In this document: positions 61,606 through 64,000 of the stretch, in pieces
How positions within the stretch are numbered: position 1 is the first letter of the stretch
Layout of the letters: each line of letters opens with the position of its first letter
Source of the DNA: JACQZO01 sp964512325
Lineage (GTDB): Bacteria; Patescibacteriota; Gracilibacteria; RBG-16-42-10
Assembly: GCA_964512325.1 (NCBI GenBank)
Contig: CAZEGN010000005.1
Coordinates: 4,807-68,806 of the forward strand
Direction of reading: 5' to 3'
DNA length: 64,000 nt
The notes under the pieces: model-generated
What the model was told of the DNA's origin: nothing
Seen by the model: the letters and a program-made list of their open reading frames with translations, nothing else
Databases searched by the model: none
Made by a program: the position numbers and the translations under genes

Positions 61606-61811
61606 GAAGCCTATTTTTACTAGTGGGCTTTGTTTAATAATGGAAGTGGTTCATGTCCTACACCTGAGCGAAGTGAATGGTTTAGGGCAAGCACATGGAC
61701 AAATGACACTTTGGCTTCAGTTGGTTTTGCTCATCTGTAAAATGTCATCGTTTTTTTGATAAAAACTTCATTTTTACTTGGGTAGAATAAGAAACATATT
61801 AAGAGATAAAT

Positions 61812-62099
61812 ATGTTCTATTTTGTGTATGTGTTACTCAGTGAGAAAGACCAGAAGTTCTATATTGGATTCACCCGGGATGTTGATAGAAGATTGCGAGA
61901 GCATAATTCTGGCAAGAGTATCTCTACTGCGAAGCGAATGCCACTGAGACTTGTTTATTATGAAGCTCACACCTCAAAAATCGATGCATTAAGGAGAGAA
62001 GGCTATTTTAAGACGACTAAGGGGAAGGCAATGTTGAAAGTAACATTGAAGGAGTTTTTTAAGATGAGGAACGACCTAATCAACCGTGATTGTACATAA
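61812..62099 (+). CDS. GIY-YIG domain protein (UPF0213-like)
   Basis: 95 aa. Single-domain nuclease-like protein: FVYVLLSEKDQKFYIGFTRD carries the two-strand motif, and RRLREHNSGKSISTAKRMPL the catalytic Arg helix. Short stand-alone GIY-YIG proteins of this type are common in CPR bacteria and have no settled function. It converges on the Cys-rich gene with a 4-nt gap. Confidence 0.92.
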   Translation: MFYFVYVLLSEKDQKFYIGFTRDVDRRLREHNSGKSISTAKRMPLRLVYYEAHTSKIDALRREGYFKTTKGKAMLKVTLKEFFKMRNDLINRDCT

Positions 62100-62103
62100 A
62101 GCA

Positions 62104-63783
62104 TCAATAGGTACTCCGCAAGTAACACTCCTCACAATAAACAGTTTCTGGTCTCTCAGGCGAGAAGGTTGTTTCTATTGACCGTTTACACTTCATACAA
62201 TCTCGTGTCCATAATTTTCTAGGATTTTTTCTACTATTACGAGCTGCATGGCGACAGTCAGGACAGTTTCTTGGGATAGGTAGTTTCAGCTGTCTATAGA
62301 AAGATAACTCTGGTTTTACAATGCGATAGTTCTTAGTACAGTTGCTACAAGCTAGCATCTGAGCGCAAACGTCATCAGGAACATTCTCGATCAACTCAGG
62401 TACTTGATAGGTTTGTGGCTGATATTCCTTGTGATCTTTTTCTTTCCATTGCCATCCTTTTTGCAGTACTTCTTCTCTACTCAACGGATAATACTCAGAT
62501 GCCACAGTTTCATTGTAAGCGAAGGGTGAGAGTGTTACCGGGAAAAATTCGCCCCACTCACCAGTTTGACGCATGTGTTCAATAATACGGGGTACCAATT
62601 CCTCATACTGTTCCTTTGAGTATTGTTTGTTAAGAATGCAGTATTCTTTATGCCTTAGGCCTACACAGCCAAAACAATTGGAACAATTATTAAAGCATTC
62701 TTGGCAGTATAGAAGATCATGACAATACCAAGATAAGTTCGTAAATAAACAGTTCTTACCTGTATAGCTTATACATTCATAGGAAAGCTGGGAGTCATTA
62801 CCGCCTACAATTGTGCAGTCCATTGAATCACGCATCTCGAAGCAGTCAGAGATGTTCATAGTGTCTTCCAAACTATTGATGCTAAAACAATGCTGAGCGT
62901 TTTTACTGGATTGCATATAATCTCCTGAACAGTTTTCAACATTAAAACCATGATAGTACTTCTGCGGTGTCTTCTTTCTGAGAAGCGTCATTTGTTCTTG
63001 AATAAAGGCAATTGCCGATGGTGAGAGATTGCGCAGTTTCTTTACTTTCTCTGAATACTCTTCTTGAGAATACTGTTGATTGAATATGCAGTATTGTTGA
63101 TTCGATAGGTTCATACAACCAAAGCAGTTTTTGCAGCTAATACAGTTTTCTAAAAAGGCTGAATCATTACAGTTTTGGCATGAAGTGAGATAGATCGAAT
63201 TATAGCAGCGATCCACATCTACACATTCATAACAGAGCTCGGAGTGATATGTATAGGAAGTATCCACGCAATTCTTGCAGCTATTTACAAACCTTCCATA
63301 ATAGCAGTCTTCAGAATATTCTCCCCAACCTAGAATCATGTAACAATTTTTACAATCAGCTAAAAAGTTATTGTAGCTAGAGTTCTCATTCTTTCCTACT
63401 ACTAGACTAATCTTTGGAACAGCTAGAAGTAAGTCTTGTAATTGTGAGAAGAATGAGCGAGAGAAATCATAGTCTCTAGCGTAACTTAAAGGATCCCAGC
63501 CATCTCCCCACCATTCAGTTTGATCATAAACTTTATATGGCTTATCAGGAGAATAAATAGAAAGAATTTCTTTTCCAGTTAAATCACATTTACGATTGTA
63601 AAGTTTTCGTTCATTTCTAAATGTTAAACGCCGCTGTTCTCTGCATGCAGAGCAAAGTTTTGCTTCCGGAAGAGATTGTGTAATGCCACCAACCACAGGA
63701 GCTACTTTTTTATAGAATTCTGCTTCGTTATACGTAGTGATGAAGTTGCTCTGACACTGCAGACACTTTTTCTCAAAGGACAT
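62104..63783 (-). CDS. Large Cys-rich, multi-CxxC zinc-ribbon protein
   Basis: About 559 aa from the ATG at 63783 (MSFEKKCLQCQ). More than 40 Cys residues are arranged as an N-terminal zinc ribbon (CLQCQSNF, CSACREQRR), a long series of CxxC units and a C-terminal pair of ribbons (PIPRNCPDCRHAARN, CMKCKRSIETTFSPERPE). The central units include CKNCYMILG, CKNCVDTSY, CQNCNDSAF, CKNCFGCMNL and CSNCFGCVGL. The near-repeat (K/N)CFGC...YCI(F/L)N(Q/K)QYS occurs twice. I associate this architecture with Patescibacteria hypothetical proteins; its function is unknown. Confidence 0.88.
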   Translation of the reverse strand: MSFEKKCLQCQSNFITTYNEAEFYKKVAPVVGGITQSLPEAKLCSACREQRRLTFRNERKLYNRKCDLTGKEILSIYSPDKPYKVYDQTEWWGDGWDPLSYARDYDFSRSFFSQLQDLLLAVPKISLVVGKNENSSYNNFLADCKNCYMILGWGEYSEDCYYGRFVNSCKNCVDTSYTYHSELCYECVDVDRCYNSIYLTSCQNCNDSAFLENCISCKNCFGCMNLSNQQYCIFNQQYSQEEYSEKVKKLRNLSPSAIAFIQEQMTLLRKKTPQKYYHGFNVENCSGDYMQSSKNAQHCFSINSLEDTMNISDCFEMRDSMDCTIVGGNDSQLSYECISYTGKNCLFTNLSWYCHDLLYCQECFNNCSNCFGCVGLRHKEYCILNKQYSKEQYEELVPRIIEHMRQTGEWGEFFPVTLSPFAYNETVASEYYPLSREEVLQKGWQWKEKDHKEYQPQTYQVPELIENVPDDVCAQMLACSNCTKNYRIVKPELSFYRQLKLPIPRNCPDCRHAARNSRKNPRKLWTRDCMKCKRSIETTFSPERPETVYCEECYLRSTY

Positions 63784-64000
63784 ATAACTTGCTCTTAATT
63801 GAACCCAATATAGCAAAATCTCTATGATTCAAAAATTGTGTACTTCAAAGTTTGTAAGCAACCAAGGGTGGGGGCAAGTTATTATATAGAAGCCCAGAGT
63901 TCCTTAGCTGATTTACTATTCTGAAGCAATTTCCTCTGCCCGTTATAGGAGAATTCAAGGATTAAACGCGCCACCCAGTAAAACTTGGTGAGGAGTGAGG
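63784..64000. other. Gene-free right edge
   Basis: No supported gene on either strand. It presumably holds the promoter of the Cys-rich gene. The last bases (GTGAGGAGTGAGG) are purine-rich; nothing further can be said. Confidence 0.4.

Noticed and set aside
61812..62099. GIY-YIG homing endonuclease within an intron or mobile element.
   Set aside because: It is a short stand-alone UPF0213-type protein with no DNA-binding extension and no interrupted host gene.

Overview
The window looks like chromosomal DNA from a small-genome bacterium, most plausibly a member of the Candidate Phyla Radiation (Patescibacteria). The pointers are very dense packing with many 1-30 nt gene overlaps, lean informational genes, and a Cys-rich multi-CxxC protein (62.1-63.8 kb) of a type I associate with CPR genomes. 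TGA serves as a stop codon and TGG as Trp, so code 25 (Gracilibacteria/Absconditabacteria) is excluded. The exact phylum cannot be fixed from this sequence.

Region 1 (1-40.9 kb) is a core chromosome segment. It holds lepA (partial), pheT-pheS, a uracil-DNA glycosylase, pnp-rpsO, tsaE, ftsX, tatD, prfA-rpmE, pgk-gap, rpsB-tsf-(cyclophilin lipoprotein)-frr-rseP, rnhB, rlmH, rmuC, a THUMP methyltransferase, an exonuclease III and a DUF2207 protein. These are followed by a compact carotenoid locus: polyprenyl diphosphate synthase, phytoene synthase, phytoene desaturase and a convergent UbiA-type prenyltransferase of the lycopene-elongase kind, with an AlkD-like gene inside the operon. Then come trmB and two unrecognised genes. 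Four intergenic gaps in this part carry a two-part dispersed repeat (a short motif A and a ~110-120 bp imperfect palindrome B).

Region 2 (40.9-52.3 kb) is an integrated element next to a tRNA-Asn gene. A large serine recombinase gene ends inside the tRNA, so its last residues are read from tRNA sequence. Behind it lie a phage/plasmid-type replication protein, a SpoVG-like protein, an unknown 265-aa protein and a type I restriction-modification operon (hsdM-dinD-hsdS-hsdR order of transcription). The HsdS carries an unusual N-terminal extension. The 3' end of the tRNA (GGGGGAGCCA) recurs at 52.33 kb, giving the likely right end.

Region 3 (52.3-61.6 kb) is an accessory stretch containing two further tRNA-end-like sites (59.87 and 61.56 kb). 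It carries a tightly overlapping five-gene operon: Nudix, kinase/kinase/nucleotidyltransferase fusion, NodU-type carbamoyltransferase, dehydroquinate-synthase-like cyclase and an aminoglycoside-phosphotransferase-like kinase. It also holds a second Nudix gene, a histidine phosphatase, a peptidase E homologue and a membrane-anchored unknown. The operon resembles a small cyclitol or nucleoside-like natural-product pathway and is the best candidate here for an undescribed system.

Region 4 (61.6-64 kb) has a hairpin-rich gap, a GIY-YIG protein and the Cys-rich protein. The dispersed repeats of region 1 were not seen beyond about 30 kb.
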